Part shown: positions 25,228 through 36,972 of the stretch, piece by piece | How the letters are laid out: the number at the start of each line of letters is the position of its first letter | Position numbering within the stretch: the stretch's first letter is position 1 | Source of the DNA: Candidatus Abawacabacteria bacterium | GTDB taxonomy: Bacteria > Patescibacteriota > Gracilibacteria > RBG-16-42-10 | DNA: 64,000 nucleotides | Direction of reading: 5' to 3' | Assembly (NCBI GenBank): GCA_016207805.1 | Contig: JACQZO010000002.1 | Span: 62,001-126,000 of the forward strand | Notes under the pieces: model-generated | Database searches by the model: none | What the model was told of the DNA's origin: nothing | What the model saw: the letters and a program-made list of their open reading frames with translations, nothing else | Program-made: the position numbers and the translations under genes

Positions 25228-28200
25228 TCAAGCTAGGCTTGCAATCTCTTCTTCACTCAAAATCGGTTGTTCTACGGTCTTTCCTTCATACTCAGCCTTA
25301 TAGATTTTGCCTGCTTTGATCAGTCGTCCAATGATCACATTCTCTTTGAGGCCGCGGAGATTATCTACTTTTTTAGTTACAGCAGCCTCCACCAAGACAC
25401 GAATAGTTTCTTGGAATGAAGCAGCAGACAACCAGCTTTCAGTAGTAAGTGAAGTACGGATCAGACCTAGTAGTAAACGTTCGAAGCGAGCTGGTCGTTT
25501 CCCTTGCTCTTCTAGTTGTTTATTCACATTACCAATACGCAGGAAAGAAACTACTTGTCCTGGTAAATAGGTTGAGTCACCACTATCAACGATGCGCGCC
25601 TTAGAAAACATTTGGCGCACAATAATTTCGATATGCTTGTCATTGATAGTTTGTCCCTGGGCAGAATAAATGCTCTGCACTTCATTGATGATGTACTTTT
25701 GAGCGGTAAGAATATCGGTGAGGTTGATCAAATCTACTAAGTTCAAATGCCCATCAGTGAGTGTGCTGCCGGCCTTCACATTAGCTCCTTCTGGTACACG
25801 AAGAGGGGAGCGAGCAGAAATAACATATTCACGTTTTACTAATTCAGTATGTGCAATGGTAAGTTTGGTGCCAGATACTTTCACTTTGCCTCTATTGATA
25901 GCACGAATAACATCTTGATTTTTTTGGTTCTTGGCAATGATCTCTTTAGGATTCACTATCATTCCATCCTTTACCAAAGCAGTGTAACCCTCGATGTCAT
26001 AAACATCACTGCCTAATTTATTGGCAGTAATGGTAACAGCATTTTGATTAGTTCTTCTTTCAATGCTCACTGTTCCATCAATTTCTACCAACACTGCTGG
26101 TGTCTTAGGCGTTCTTGCCTCAAATAATTCTTCCACACGAGGAAGACCTTGGGTGATATCCTTTACATCGGCAACTCCTCCAGAGTGGAAAGTTCTCATG
26201 GTTAGCTGGGTACCTGGTTCACCAATACTTTGGGCAGCAATAATACCAACGGCAGTACCTAGTTCCACAGTTTTATTGTAAGCCAGATCTCTACCGTAAC
26301 ATCGTTGACACACACCATCTATTGTCTCACAAGTGATTACTGAGCGAATAAAAATGGTATCAATATCTACTTTCTCTATTAGGCGTACTAAGTTTAAATC
26401 AATTTCATCACCCGCTTCAGCAAGTACTTCACCAGTCTTGGGATTAGTGATTGGTTGTGCCAATGTACGACCAAAAATACGATTGGTTAGTTTCTCACCA
26501 GCTTTTTTCGCTTCGGCAATAGCTATTGGATTGATTCCTTTAGTGCCACAGTCAATCTCTCTAACCACAAAATCTTGTACAGCATCAACGAGACGACGTG
26601 TTAGATAACCCGCATTGGCTGTTTTTAGTGCAGTGTCAGATTTACCTTTACGTCCACCATGTTGGGCAATGAAGTACTCCAATACGTGGAAGCCTTCAAT
26701 AAAGTTGGAATTGATATTTAATTCAATTGTCTTTCCGGCAGGATTAGCTACCAGTCCTTTCATACCGGCAATCTGAGTAATCTGACTCCAAGTACCACGG
26801 GCTCCAGAATCAATTAAGGTGAACACTGTGCCATCTTTATCAATGATTTTAGTAATTTCCTTAGCAATATCTTCCTTAGCATTTTTCCACACCTTCAAAA
26901 TATTAGTATAGCGTTCTTCATCAGTAAGCAGACCCTTGCGATACTTACGAATAACTTCAGTTACCAATTCACCAGCTTGCTCAAGCACTTCTTGTTTCTT
27001 GGCTGGTACCTGAAAATCATGCACAGCCAAACTAATTCCTGATTTGGTGGCAAATTTAAATCCTACTCGTTTGATTTCGTCAACCAATAAACTTGTCTTT
27101 TCTGGGCCACACTTTTCATAACAATCGCCAATTAATCCTCCCAATTCCTTTTTGTTCAAGGTCTTGTTTTGGAATCCTAATTCTTCAGGTAAAAAGCTGT
27201 TAAAAATTAAACGTCCTACCGTGGTGTCCACTAATTGATCTTTCACTCGGGCCTTGATCTTGTCTCGTAAGCCTACATAGCCGAGACGATAGGCTGTGAT
27301 TGCTTCATGAATAGTGCCAAATACAATCTTAGATGCTTTCTTTCCTTCTTGAGTGAGATAATAGCAACCCAATACCATATCAAGAGATGGTGGGGTGATG
27401 GCTTGACCATCTGATGGCTTAAGTAAATTTTTAGCAGATAGCATCACTTCATGAGCTTCTTCCTGTGCTTGTACAGAAAGTGGAAGATGTACGGCCATTT
27501 GATCTCCATCGAAGTCAGCGTTGAATGCTGAACAAACAAGGGGATGCAGCTGAATAGCTTTGCCTTCAATGAGAACTGGTTGAAAAGCTTGAATACCCAG
27601 ACGATGCAATGTCGGTGCACGATTCAAAAGAACATAATTCATTTGGGTAATTTCTTCCAAAGCATCCCATACTTCTGAGCGTTCCCATTCAATTAGTTTC
27701 TCGGCATTCTTAATATTGTGGGCATGACCTTTTTGAATTAATTTGCCAATAATAAATGGTTTGAATAACTCAAGTGCCATTTTCTTTGGTAATCCGCACT
27801 GATGGAGTTTCAATTTGGGACCAACTACAATTACAGAGCGACCAGAATAGTCAACGCGTTTGCCCAGCAGATTCTGACGGAATCGTCCTTGTTTTCCCTT
27901 AAGCATGTCGGAGAGACTCTTCAATTGTAATCGAGAAGATCCTGTTTTGGTTACAGCACGACCCGCACGCGCAGAATTGTTGATCAACGCGTCTACCGCT
28001 TCTTGCAACATACGCTTTTCATTGCGACAAATAACTTCTGGTGCGCCGATCTCTAATAAACGACGCAGGCGATTGTTGCGATTAATAATACGACGATAAA
28101 GATCATTGAGATCAGAGGCTGCATAGCGGCCACCGTCCAATGGAACCATAGGACGAATATCTGGTGGAATTACCGGTAATATAGTCATTACTGTCCATTC

Positions 28201-29100
28201 AGGACGAATACCAGATTTAATCAAATTTCCTACTAGCATGAGACGCTTACTGATTTTTTTACGCTTTTGCCCTTGAGCATTCTTTAACTCTTCACGTAAT
28301 TCTCTTAATAAACTCACTAAATCAATATTTTCGATTACATCACGGATTGCTTGAGCACCGATACCAGCGCGAAATACATGACCAAATTTCATGGATAAAT
28401 CACGATATTTCAATTCGGATACCACTGCGTACTTTTCAATACTCTTAAGATCTTCTCGCGCCTTTTCAAAATTCTCTGTGAGTAGGCTCAATTCTTCTGC
28501 TTGTTCTTCTTGATATTTCTGCAGCTCTTTAGCGGCTGCTTTTTGGACACGCATTTCATTTGCTTTCTGCTCGTAAGTTTCTTGCATGCGCTTGCTACGA
28601 TTGCGATAATCGTGTTCCAACTCTTTAACTGCAGAGGCTTTTGCTTCTTGATTCACATCCTCAATGATGTAACTAGCAAAGTAAACTACCTGTTCGAGGG
28701 TTTTGATTGAAAGATTGAGCAGCAAACCAATACGAGAAGGAGTAGAACGCAAAAACCAAATATGAGTTACTGGTACAGCTAATTTAATATGTCCCATGCG
28801 TTCACGACGGACTGATGAACGGGTAACTTCTACACCACAGCGATCACAGACGATATTTTTATACCGGACTTTTTTATATTTTCCACAGTAACATTCCCAA
28901 TTTTTGGTAGGGCCAAATATTCTTTCGCAGAATAGCCCATCGCGCTCTGGTTTCTGGGTGCGATAATTAATAGTTTCCGGCTTGGTGACTTCGCCATATG
29001 ACCAAGAGAGAATCTGCTCTGGTGATGCTACCGATACTGCAATAGCATCGAAATCATGAGGAATGTAGCTTTTGTCTTGGCGATGAAATGATTGTGCCAT
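25228..29100 (-). CDS. rpoC: DNA-directed RNA polymerase subunit beta'
   Basis: Beta' carries the catalytic magnesium of RNA polymerase. The 1290-residue protein has the N-terminal zinc ribbon (C-x-C...C-x2-C near residues 70-88), the active-site [10 protein letters not shown] near residue 525, bridge-helix and trigger-loop regions, the second cysteine cluster [11 protein letters not shown], and [19 protein letters not shown] long, charged coiled-coil stretch lies at about residues 150-220. It follows rpoB by 37 bases and is followed by rpsL, so the beta and str operons are joined. Confidence 0.98.
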   Translation of the reverse strand: MAQSFHRQDKSYIPHDFDAIAVSVASPEQILSWSYGEVTKPETINYRTQKPERDGLFCERIFGPTKNWECYCGKYKKVRYKNIVCDRCGVEVTRSSVRRERMGHIKLAVPVTHIWFLRSTPSRIGLLLNLSIKTLEQVVYFASYIIEDVNQEAKASAVKELEHDYRNRSKRMQETYEQKANEMRVQKAAAKELQKYQEEQAEELSLLTENFEKAREDLKSIEKYAVVSELKYRDLSMKFGHVFRAGIGAQAIRDVIENIDLVSLLRELREELKNAQGQKRKKISKRLMLVGNLIKSGIRPEWTVMTILPVIPPDIRPMVPLDGGRYAASDLNDLYRRIINRNNRLRRLLEIGAPEVICRNEKRMLQEAVDALINNSARAGRAVTKTGSSRLQLKSLSDMLKGKQGRFRQNLLGKRVDYSGRSVIVVGPKLKLHQCGLPKKMALELFKPFIIGKLIQKGHAHNIKNAEKLIEWERSEVWDALEEITQMNYVLLNRAPTLHRLGIQAFQPVLIEGKAIQLHPLVCSAFNADFDGDQMAVHLPLSVQAQEEAHEVMLSAKNLLKPSDGQAITPPSLDMVLGCYYLTQEGKKASKIVFGTIHEAITAYRLGYVGLRDKIKARVKDQLVDTTVGRLIFNSFLPEELGFQNKTLNKKELGGLIGDCYEKCGPEKTSLLVDEIKRVGFKFATKSGISLAVHDFQVPAKKQEVLEQAGELVTEVIRKYRKGLLTDEERYTNILKVWKNAKEDIAKEITKIIDKDGTVFTLIDSGARGTWSQITQIAGMKGLVANPAGKTIELNINSNFIEGFHVLEYFIAQHGGRKGKSDTALKTANAGYLTRRLVDAVQDFVVREIDCGTKGINPIAIAEAKKAGEKLTNRIFGRTLAQPITNPKTGEVLAEAGDEIDLNLVRLIEKVDIDTIFIRSVITCETIDGVCQRCYGRDLAYNKTVELGTAVGIIAAQSIGEPGTQLTMRTFHSGGVADVKDITQGLPRVEELFEARTPKTPAVLVEIDGTVSIERRTNQNAVTITANKLGSDVYDIEGYTALVKDGMIVNPKEIIAKNQKNQDVIRAINRGKVKVSGTKLTIAHTELVKREYVISARSPLRVPEGANVKAGSTLTDGHLNLVDLINLTDILTAQKYIINEVQSIYSAQGQTINDKHIEIIVRQMFSKARIVDSGDSTYLPGQVVSFLRIGNVNKQLEEQGKRPARFERLLLGLIRTSLTTESWLSAASFQETIRVLVEAAVTKKVDNLRGLKENVIIGRLIKAGKIYKAEYEGKTVEQPILSEEEIASLA

Positions 29101-29137
29101 AAGTTATAAGCAATGTTATAAAAATAGAAGATTGAAA

Positions 29138-32100
29138 TTATGCTTGTGGTGTGTCTGTATTTGCTTGCACAGGAGCTGCTGCTGGAGCTTCAGCTGGTAC
29201 TTCGCTACTAGCTCTTGGCTCATGATGAGCGGTTACTTTTGCTGCTTGTTGTCTTTCTAAGAATGCATCAACATTACCACTTAAGAGTTCATTGAAATTG
29301 AAGTCTTCTGAAGGCACCTGTTCTCGGCTATAAAGATCAACATTCAAACCTAAACTCTGTAACTCACGTACCAATACGTTGAATGATTCTGGTGTGCGAG
29401 GTTTCTTGATTGGCTCGCCTTTGACAATTGCTTCATAAGCTTTTGATCTTCCGACAACATCATCTGATTTAATAGTCAGCATTTCTTGTAAAGTATAGGC
29501 AGCACCATAGGCCTCAAGTGCCCATACTTCCATTTCCCCAAATCTCTGGCCACCATGTTGTGCTTTGCCTCCCAACGGTTGTTGAGTAACCAATGAATAT
29601 GGTCCGATAGAACGAGCATGAATCTTGTCATCTACCAGATGTGACAGCTTCATAATATAAGTCACGCCCACCAATGTTTCATTATCAAACGGTTCGCCAG
29701 TGGTACCATCATACAATTGTACTTTTCCTGTTTTCGTAATGCCTGCTTTTGCTTGTAGGTCACGAATAGTTTGTTCAGAAATACCGTTTAATACTGGTGT
29801 TGCCACTTTGAATCCTAATTGACGAGCCGCCCAACCTAATTCGGCTTCTAGTAATTGACCAATGTTCATACGACTCACCACACCGAGGGGATTGAGCACG
29901 ATATCTACTGGTGTTCCGTCAGCGAGATAGGGCATGTCCTCAATTTTTACAATGCGAGAAATAACACCCTTATTTCCATGACGGCCTGCTAATTTATCAC
30001 CAACTTGCAAACGTTTAATTTGAGCCACGCTAACTACCACTTGTTTAATTACTCCAGTTGGTAATTCGTCACCTTTGTCTCTAGAAAAAACTTTAATGCC
30101 CACCACTTTACCTTGGCTGCCTCCGGGCATTCGTAAACTACTATCTTTCGCTTCACGTGCTTTCTCACCGAAAATTGCTCGTAATAATCTTTCTTCAGCC
30201 GTTAATTCGGTTTCACCCTTGGGTGTCAATTTGCCAACTAATATATCACTTTCTTTTACTTCAGCACCAATTCGGATAATGCCATCTTCATCGAGATTTT
30301 TTAATTTATCTTCACCAATATTAGGAATATCACGAGTAATTTCTTCAGGTCCAAGCTTGGTATCGCGAACATCTACAGGATAATCTTCAATATGAATTGA
30401 AGAATAACAATCATTCTTAATTATTGTTTCAGAAATAAGAATGGCATCTTCGAAATTTCCTCCTTGCCATGGCATATAAGCTACTAGTAGATTTCTGCCA
30501 AGAGCTAATTCTCCTTGGTCAGTTGCTGGGCCATCAGCCAGAACATCACCCTTTTTTACTTTTTGATGTTTTTCTACAATAGGGCGTTGATGAATACAGG
30601 TGCCTTGATTAGAGCGAGAAAATGTATTGAGTTCATACGTCACTTTTTTACCAGCACTGGTAATCATAGTGATATGAGTAGCATCTACATAAGAAATCTC
30701 TCCATCGTCTTCAGCGATAACAACTTGTTGAGAATTAACAGCAGCAAAACCTTCCATACCAGTACCAACTACTGGAGCCTCAGGTAAAATCAAAGACACT
30801 GCTTGACGTTGCATATTTGATCCCATCAAAGCTCTAGCTCCTTCATCATGTTCTACGAAAGGAATAAGGGAGGTAGATACTGACACTACTTGTTTTGGAG
30901 CAATATCAATATGGGTCAACTCTTTGATATGATACAAAGCAGCTTCACCATCTCTACGTGCAGAAACACGATTCTCCACGAATTCTCCCATGTCATTTAA
31001 TGACGCGGTAGCTTGCGATACGACAAAATCAGTCTCTTCATCAGCATCATAGTATTGAACAAATTCAGTGACAAAAGGGCGTACTTGCACTTCTTTTAAG
31101 TCCTTTAATTTGCTCAAAATGGCAAGCTCTTTCTTACCTATTACAGAACGATCAGCAATTAGTTCTTTCTTCGTTTTTGGATCAAAAATAGCTTCGCCAA
31201 GAGTGCGGCCTAGTAAATTTTTTTCTTTATTTGGCACCACACTAGCTACCTTACGGTAGGGTGTTTCAATGAAACCATGCTCATTGATGCGTGCATATGT
31301 GGCCATATGTACTACCAAACCAATATTTGGTCCTTCTGGAGTGGCAATGGGACAAATACGGCCATAATGAGTACGATGTACATCACGAACGTCAAATGAT
31401 GCTCGTTCACGAGTAAGTCCTCCCGGTCCAGTGGCTGATAGACGTCGTTTGTGATCAAGCTCAGACAAAGGATTGGTTTGATCCATAAATTGAGACAATT
31501 GAGAGCTGGCGAAAAATTCTCTCATGGCAGCAATAATAGGACGAGCATTGATCAACTGGGTTGGTACCACAGTCTCTAGATCTAGTACTGTCATGCGATC
31601 TTTACAAATACGTTCAGTACGCAATAAACCTACGCGAAACTTATTTTGCGCCAATTCACCAACTGGACGGACCCGGCGATTACCTAAATGATCAATGTCA
31701 TCTTCTGTTGCGCTTGGGGTATTATTAAGTCTAATAATTTCTTTGATAATAAGCACCAGGTCATCTACTTGGAAAACACGATGCTCTCGGTCTATTGATG
31801 TTTTGACTGCGAGTCGTTTGTTGATCTTATATCTGCCCACACGACCAATATCATAGTGGCGATAATCAAAAAACATAGATTGTAATAGAGATTTAGCATT
31901 CTCTGAAGTAGCTAAATCACCTGGGCGAATACGTTTGTAAACAGCCTGCAATCCTTCTTCTTCATTACTAGTACTGTCTCTTTCTAGAGTAGATAAAACG
32001 AAATCAATTTCCGCTCCTTCACTGGCACCTTTGAATAAATCCAAAATATCCTTATCTTTGCCAAAGCCAAATGCTCTTAATAAAGCGGTCACCGGCACCT

Positions 32101-32641
32101 TTCTTTTGCGATCAACTTTTACGGTGATCACACCCTTTTTACCAGTTTCAATTTCTAACCACGCTCCCCGATTAGGAATGATTTTTGCGCCAAAGAAACC
32201 AGTGTTTTCATCTTTGGTAAAAATAACACCAGGTGAGCGCACAATCTGACTAATTACCACGCGCTCTACACCATTGATAATGAATGTCCCCCGGGGGGTC
32301 ATCATTGGTAAATTGCCCAAAAACACCTCTTGTTCTTTCACTTCACCGGTGACTTTATTAATTAGCTGCACCTGACAGCGTAAGGGGGATTCATAAGTGA
32401 TATTTTTCTCCCTGGCCACCTTTTCATCATACTTTGGCTTATCCAACATATGTTTAAGAAAATGAAGCTCAAGATTTTTACCGGTAAAATCTTGAATAGG
32501 ATTTACTTCTTCCAATAATTCTTGGATACCTTCTTCCAGGAACCAACGGTACGAATCGAGCTGTATTTCAATCAAATTGGGCAAATCTAAAATATCTGCT
32601 GCTGGAGTGAAGTACTTGCGCTCAGTAAAAGATTGGGCCAT
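29138..32641 (-). CDS. rpoB: DNA-directed RNA polymerase subunit beta
   Basis: Beta forms one pincer of RNA polymerase and holds the rifampicin pocket. The 1167-residue protein has all main motifs, including [20 protein letters not shown] near residue 395 and the C-terminal [19 protein letters not shown]. In the rifampicin region D516, H526 and S531 (E. coli numbering) are kept, but L533 is Thr. The last 40 residues are an Ala/Pro/Glu-rich tail. It has a strong promoter upstream and heads the entire minus-strand cluster; rplJL are not beside it. Confidence 0.98.
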   Translation of the reverse strand: MAQSFTERKYFTPAADILDLPNLIEIQLDSYRWFLEEGIQELLEEVNPIQDFTGKNLELHFLKHMLDKPKYDEKVAREKNITYESPLRCQVQLINKVTGEVKEQEVFLGNLPMMTPRGTFIINGVERVVISQIVRSPGVIFTKDENTGFFGAKIIPNRGAWLEIETGKKGVITVKVDRKRKVPVTALLRAFGFGKDKDILDLFKGASEGAEIDFVLSTLERDSTSNEEEGLQAVYKRIRPGDLATSENAKSLLQSMFFDYRHYDIGRVGRYKINKRLAVKTSIDREHRVFQVDDLVLIIKEIIRLNNTPSATEDDIDHLGNRRVRPVGELAQNKFRVGLLRTERICKDRMTVLDLETVVPTQLINARPIIAAMREFFASSQLSQFMDQTNPLSELDHKRRLSATGPGGLTRERASFDVRDVHRTHYGRICPIATPEGPNIGLVVHMATYARINEHGFIETPYRKVASVVPNKEKNLLGRTLGEAIFDPKTKKELIADRSVIGKKELAILSKLKDLKEVQVRPFVTEFVQYYDADEETDFVVSQATASLNDMGEFVENRVSARRDGEAALYHIKELTHIDIAPKQVVSVSTSLIPFVEHDEGARALMGSNMQRQAVSLILPEAPVVGTGMEGFAAVNSQQVVIAEDDGEISYVDATHITMITSAGKKVTYELNTFSRSNQGTCIHQRPIVEKHQKVKKGDVLADGPATDQGELALGRNLLVAYMPWQGGNFEDAILISETIIKNDCYSSIHIEDYPVDVRDTKLGPEEITRDIPNIGEDKLKNLDEDGIIRIGAEVKESDILVGKLTPKGETELTAEERLLRAIFGEKAREAKDSSLRMPGGSQGKVVGIKVFSRDKGDELPTGVIKQVVVSVAQIKRLQVGDKLAGRHGNKGVISRIVKIEDMPYLADGTPVDIVLNPLGVVSRMNIGQLLEAELGWAARQLGFKVATPVLNGISEQTIRDLQAKAGITKTGKVQLYDGTTGEPFDNETLVGVTYIMKLSHLVDDKIHARSIGPYSLVTQQPLGGKAQHGGQRFGEMEVWALEAYGAAYTLQEMLTIKSDDVVGRSKAYEAIVKGEPIKKPRTPESFNVLVRELQSLGLNVDLYSREQVPSEDFNFNELLSGNVDAFLERQQAAKVTAHHEPRASSEVPAEAPAAAPVQANTDTPQA

Positions 32642-32746
32642 AAGCGTGGAGAACTTATTAAATAAAAATAATCAGAGCAAAAGACTGTTCTCGGGTCCCT
32701 ACTAGGCAGGAACATAATTACCGGTAGTCTAACAGATAGTATCGAG

Positions 32747-32775
32747 ACTATAGTGAGACATTACTTCCCTGTCAA
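32747..32775 (-). promoter_or_regulatory. strong sigma70-type promoter for rpoBC
   Basis: A perfect TTGACA (32775-32770) and TATAGT (32752-32747) are exactly 17 bases apart on the minus strand. Transcription would begin near 32740, giving rpoB a leader of about 100 bases. It is back-to-back with the promoter of the 3D-domain gene. Confidence 0.85.
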
Positions 32776-32815
32776 CAAAAAGTGCACTGTATGAAGGCAA
32801 AAGAGACACAATCCC

Positions 32816-32824
32816 TGATATAAT
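32816..32824 (+). promoter_or_regulatory. extended -10 promoter for the 3D-domain gene
   Basis: TGATATAAT is a perfect TGnTATAAT extended -10. No convincing -35 is seen. Transcription would start near 32831, about 15 bases before the ATG at 32846. Confidence 0.7.
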
Positions 32825-32845
32825 GAAAGGAAAACACAAATAAAT

Positions 32846-34246
32846 ATGTTCAATTACAAATATATACATGCGCTGATTATTGCTAATTTGCTACTTTCTC
32901 TAGTGCCCCAGCACGCTTTTGCAGATAATGATGAAGTGGCAGATTTGGTGACTAATTTAAATTGTGTAGTTACTGCCTACTACCAACCAATTGCTGAACA
33001 AAAAAACTTCGAAAGAGGGAGTTTGGCTGCCGATATTGCTATGAATGGTGATGATACCGCTGCCGATGGTACCAAAGTGAAACTAGGATTAGTAGCAGCT
33101 CCTCCTGACTATCCTTTTGGTACAATTGTTGATATTCACGGATTTGGTGTTGGCGAAGTGCATGACCGTGGAGGGGCTATTAAGGGGAATCGTTTTGATA
33201 TTTGGGTAGGAAAGGGGGATGAGGGTTTAGCAAGAGCGTTGAATTGGGGAAAACGGACCACAAATTGTACAGTTTACTTACCAGGCAGTTCAGTTCCTGC
33301 AGAAGTTAAAGAGCGCATTGGTAAATATAATTTACCCCCAGCATCTTTGCCATCTTCATACTGGGAAAAGAAGCTTTCCGGTGGACGCAAAAATCTCAGT
33401 CTTGGCGAGAGTGGTGAAAATGTGTTGTTTTTACGCAAAAGCTTAAATAATATTGGACTAAAGGTAGCGTTAACTGGTGAATTTGATAAGGCTCTAGAAA
33501 ATCAGGTGATTGCTTTTCAAATTCAACAAAAGATTATCGTTAATGCTGAGAGTTATGGTGCTGGCATAGTAGGTCCTCGTACCTGGCAGGCATTGCTTAG
33601 CCAGAAACCTGAGACTAAAGAGTTAATTGAAGAAGCGCCTGAAGGCAAATCTGATGCCTCAGGTTCCGGTCAAGTGATTACGGTTGCCTTAGAATATGGA
33701 GCCCAAGGATTAGAAGTAAGTAAATTACAGGAAAACTTACGTTTGCTAGGCTACTTTGATGGACCAACCATTACTGGTTACTTTGGTCCTTCTACCAAGG
33801 CCGCCATTGTCCGTTTCCAATTAGCTGAGAAGTTAATTGCTAAAGCCGATGATACTCGAGCCGGAAACTTTGATGAAAAGACGCGTGAACAAATGTTAGC
33901 GGTATTGTTAGGCAAAAAGACTACCGTGCCTGATCCTGTTTTAGTACTTAAGCGTGGTAGTAAGGGGACTGAAGTGAAAATCCTTCAAGAAAAGCTTCAA
34001 AAGATAGGGGTTTACACTGGTCCTATTACTGACTTCTATGGTGAGCAAACAGAAAAAGCAGTAAAAGACTTCCAATCCCAATACCATGTACAGCTAGCTT
34101 CAGCAGCTAGTGAAGGTTCATTTGAGCTTAAAACTGCTACTAGGCTAGATCAGAGTTTAGGTATGGATATTAGTTTGAGTCCTACTTTCATTCGTTACAT
34201 CGAACAATTCACTCTAGTACAAGGCACTTTGACTAAAGGCAATTAA
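32846..34246 (+). CDS. exported 3D-domain protein with three peptidoglycan-binding repeats
   Basis: The 466-residue protein has a signal peptide (cleavage probably after AFA, residue 26). Residues about 50-150 form a 3D domain, named for its three aspartates (AADG, HDRGGAIKG and FDIWVG), related to the double-psi beta-barrel of lytic transglycosylase MltA. Three peptidoglycan-binding type 1 repeats follow (about residues 185-255, 280-350 and 375-440), each with the G-x-x-V-x-x-LQ-x-x-L-x-x-x-G pattern. It is probably a cell-wall-remodelling enzyme held on peptidoglycan by the repeats. It stands divergent from rpoB, with its own promoter, at the head of an envelope-related island. Confidence 0.9.
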   Translation: MFNYKYIHALIIANLLLSLVPQHAFADNDEVADLVTNLNCVVTAYYQPIAEQKNFERGSLAADIAMNGDDTAADGTKVKLGLVAAPPDYPFGTIVDIHGFGVGEVHDRGGAIKGNRFDIWVGKGDEGLARALNWGKRTTNCTVYLPGSSVPAEVKERIGKYNLPPASLPSSYWEKKLSGGRKNLSLGESGENVLFLRKSLNNIGLKVALTGEFDKALENQVIAFQIQQKIIVNAESYGAGIVGPRTWQALLSQKPETKELIEEAPEGKSDASGSGQVITVALEYGAQGLEVSKLQENLRLLGYFDGPTITGYFGPSTKAAIVRFQLAEKLIAKADDTRAGNFDEKTREQMLAVLLGKKTTVPDPVLVLKRGSKGTEVKILQEKLQKIGVYTGPITDFYGEQTEKAVKDFQSQYHVQLASAASEGSFELKTATRLDQSLGMDISLSPTFIRYIEQFTLVQGTLTKGN

Positions 34247-34258
34247 GATAGTAGTCCT

Positions 34259-35536
34259 TTAGTTTCTAGCTGATTTTCGTTTACCAAGAATCATATCACG
34301 GAGTACTAAAATACTATACTTAGCTAGTCGAATGCAGTGTTTGGCCTTCAATACGGTCCAGATCAAACTGCGTCGTCGGTCCTTACTATCACAGAATTGT
34401 TGTAAAAAATTATTCTTCTCTGCTTCAATCACTTTGAACATAGTGTCGAATGTATCATTTCTTTTCATTTGATCCCAAATCCAGCGATAACGTAACTGTT
34501 TGTGAAAGTATGCCATCAATTGATTATAATTGTTGACGGCTGCATGCAATTGTTTTGAGTGTAAACTCTTACCCTGGAAATATTCCTCTATTAGTTTGGC
34601 ACCTTCAATACCTGAAACTATTGCGCCTTTGATCCCGTCAGCGGCAAATGCACCACACAAGCCGGCAGCATCGCCAATTAACATGACATTCTTGTCGATA
34701 ATCTTTTTCAAAGGGCCGGCAATAGGAATGCCACTGCCGAAGGCAAATACCGGTTTAGTATTGTCAGCATCAATGGCGATGATTTTTTCTGCAAGCAATT
34801 TTTGGACAAACTCTTGCAAGAGCTTCCCGCTTTGATTCATTTCATCAGTAAAAAGTTTTGCTAACCCAATACGAAATGCTTTTTTCCCATCAATAATAGT
34901 GGGGGAAAGCCAGCCTCCATAACCCAAAGAAAATTCTCCGAACCAAAAATGATAAATGGTTTTTTCCGGCTCTTTACCAAGCAATACTTCCCCTAAATAG
35001 ACTTGTTCTATACCAAAGAGAAATCGTCTATTTTTGCTCAGTCGATCATGCGATTCGGCAACTTTTGAGTGGCCGCCATCAGCGCCAACTAAAAACTTCG
35101 TCTCTACTGTTAGGGGCGCATCTTTATGCTTTAAGTTGATAGTTAATCTTTCGCCAATTTGTTGATATGTTTGTAATGAACAACCAGTAAGAACAGTGAC
35201 ATTTTCAGGTAAAGAATCGGCTAATGCTCTGACCAAATTTCTAGTGTCAGTTTGATAAATCCAATTATGATCTGTTTCTGAAATGAAGTGATTTTTAAAA
35301 TTGGTGGCAATTACCGCGATTGAGGTGATGGGATTGGTGATGTAGCGATCAATATCAAAAAACTGAGCAAAAATCTGCCGTGTATGTTCAGTAATTAAAC
35401 CGGTAGACTCTACTTGACTACCAATAACAGGTTTGCGATCAATTAATAATACCTTTAAATGTCGGCCCAGATGGAGTGCCAGAGTGATGCCACCGAAACT
35501 TGCGCCACAAATAACTACGTCATACTGTTTGCCCAT
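34259..35536 (-). CDS. FAD-dependent oxidoreductase, geranylgeranyl-reductase-like
   Basis: The 425-residue flavoprotein has an N-terminal Rossmann motif (VVICGASFGGITLALHL; the usual GxGxxG appears as GASFGG), the FLVGADGGHSKV segment and the second FAD motif VMLIGDAAGLCGAFAADGIKGA. This arrangement fits the geranylgeranyl reductase/halogenase-like group, enzymes that reduce or oxidise lipid-like substrates. The substrate cannot be read from the sequence. The basic C-terminus (about residues 390-425) could associate with membrane. It follows the DUF1653 gene by 5 bases and is the last gene of a probable four-gene minus-strand unit starting at csaB. Confidence 0.85.
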   Translation of the reverse strand: MGKQYDVVICGASFGGITLALHLGRHLKVLLIDRKPVIGSQVESTGLITEHTRQIFAQFFDIDRYITNPITSIAVIATNFKNHFISETDHNWIYQTDTRNLVRALADSLPENVTVLTGCSLQTYQQIGERLTINLKHKDAPLTVETKFLVGADGGHSKVAESHDRLSKNRRFLFGIEQVYLGEVLLGKEPEKTIYHFWFGEFSLGYGGWLSPTIIDGKKAFRIGLAKLFTDEMNQSGKLLQEFVQKLLAEKIIAIDADNTKPVFAFGSGIPIAGPLKKIIDKNVMLIGDAAGLCGAFAADGIKGAIVSGIEGAKLIEEYFQGKSLHSKQLHAAVNNYNQLMAYFHKQLRYRWIWDQMKRNDTFDTMFKVIEAEKNNFLQQFCDSKDRRRSLIWTVLKAKHCIRLAKYSILVLRDMILGKRKSARN

Positions 35537-35541
35537 GATTG

Positions 35542-35805
35542 TTAATTTGTCTTGATAAATCTTTTGATCTTTTTCCCCTCAATAATCACTTCTTCTAGAA
35601 AATTGCTAACTGGTCGTATCCACGTTACATAAGGTGAATAAAGCGCCTGATAGACTACGCACGGCTCTTCATTGCTTTCTAAAAAAGCGATGCTAATGAT
35701 TTTATATTTTCTGTCCGGATGTTTATAATGGGTGTATTGATCTTCAGCCTTTAAAGTTTGGCTGATTTGCAGGAGCTCTTGTTCTAAAGATGCTGAGTCT
35801 TTCAT
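35542..35805 (-). CDS. DUF1653 family protein
   Basis: The 87-residue protein matches the DUF1653 pattern: YTHYKHPDRKYKIISIAFLESNEE, VVYQALYSPYVTWIRP and a phenylalanine-containing end (F-x-E-x-V...KRF). The function of the family is unknown. Its start overlaps the stop of the SH3 protein by 4 bases, so it is probably co-translated with it. Confidence 0.85.
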   Translation of the reverse strand: MKDSASLEQELLQISQTLKAEDQYTHYKHPDRKYKIISIAFLESNEEPCVVYQALYSPYVTWIRPVSNFLEEVIIEGKKIKRFIKTN

Positions 35806-36926
35806 AGCAAATCAACAGGTAAAAGTGTGTCAAAATCTCCTCTAAATTCCACCGCTTCTGCCGGAGATGTGATAGTTACTTTAGGATTGGCTGTATCAAG
35901 GGAAATAGAGATTTCCAGTTCGCCACCTGCGAATATGTCGTCTGCTGGTAAATGAAATTTTCCATGCAGTTCAGTAAGTACTTGCTCACTATTCACCCAG
36001 TAGTCAAGTTGAGGAGTTAGCATTGAACCCAAGGTTTTACTAGTGCCAGTAAATAAGTTTTCTAAGTTAGCTAAGTCCATATTTTTCAAGGAGTAGTGAT
36101 AATATGTTTTTCCATTGATTGTCGCTGTCTCTAAATAGGTACTTATTGATGATAACTCAACAAACTCAGGCAGATTGCCTGCTCTTGGTAAGAACATTGC
36201 CAAAGGAAAGCTATCTTCTGCTGGCAATTTCAACCATTGGTTTTGAGGTAGGGGAAAGGGAGTAGCGTGATTACCAGTTGCCTGCATATTTTCAAATCGG
36301 GAGAACATCCCTTGCTGATTAATAATCATTTGCATACCACCCATAATACTCATGTCCTGATGAACTCCTGAGCCATTAATATTCACTGCTATCGCTTTGT
36401 TGCTATAATCTATTGCTCCATTGAGATGAAGATTAATATCCAGATTGCCATCTTGAGCTGATACCATATTACCAGTTACGCTAGCTTTAAAAGTTGAGCT
36501 GCAGCTTTCTGTAACAGCGTTACAAGGGGTGTCATCTGCTGAAAGATTATTCCATTCAGTATTCAAGTAATCTGGCTCATCATCACTGTAGCCATAGTCA
36601 TCTTCTCCATCATTCCAACCTTCATAATCAGTATCTTCAGAGTTATCATGGTGCTCTTCATTAGCTATCGGCTCTAATAAAGGACAATAAACATAGGCTG
36701 GTTTGTCCATCGTATAGGCTATCTTGCACCATTGATTTGTTTCTTCTAATACTTCTACATGCATTCCTTTATCTAACACATCAATTACTTTACCTTGTAC
36801 ACTTGGCAGCGAACGGACATTGGCATTTTTTAACACCAAGTGACACCCACAAGAGGCGAGTGCCACATTACTTGTAAGCATTAGCACACAGGAAAGTATC
36901 ACAAGGGAGCGAAATGTTTTGAGCAT
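35802..36926 (-). CDS. exported SH3-domain protein
   Basis: The 374-residue protein has a signal peptide (residues 1-24, ending VALA), then cysteines at 26 and 28 that might serve as a lipidation site if cleavage differs. A bacterial SH3 domain follows (about residues 30-85, with NVRSLPSVQGKVIDVL and WCKIAY), then a very acidic stretch (95-125, Asp/Glu/Tyr-rich). The remaining 230 residues form a beta-rich domain with repeating NGKTYYHYSL-type strands, reminiscent of periplasmic or surface lipid-binding folds, but not identified. SH3 domains in exported proteins usually bind cell wall. It overlaps the DUF1653 gene. Confidence 0.75.
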   Translation of the reverse strand: MLKTFRSLVILSCVLMLTSNVALASCGCHLVLKNANVRSLPSVQGKVIDVLDKGMHVEVLEETNQWCKIAYTMDKPAYVYCPLLEPIANEEHHDNSEDTDYEGWNDGEDDYGYSDDEPDYLNTEWNNLSADDTPCNAVTESCSSTFKASVTGNMVSAQDGNLDINLHLNGAIDYSNKAIAVNINGSGVHQDMSIMGGMQMIINQQGMFSRFENMQATGNHATPFPLPQNQWLKLPAEDSFPLAMFLPRAGNLPEFVELSSISTYLETATINGKTYYHYSLKNMDLANLENLFTGTSKTLGSMLTPQLDYWVNSEQVLTELHGKFHLPADDIFAGGELEISISLDTANPKVTITSPAEAVEFRGDFDTLLPVDLL

Positions 36927-36972
36927 AGAATGAAAATATCAGGAGGAACACTACAAGCGTGGTTTGTTGGAG

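Noticed and set aside
25228-32641. Long antisense frames within rpoB and rpoC
   Set aside because: They follow the codon pattern of the true genes on the other strand and have no start signals or family similarity.
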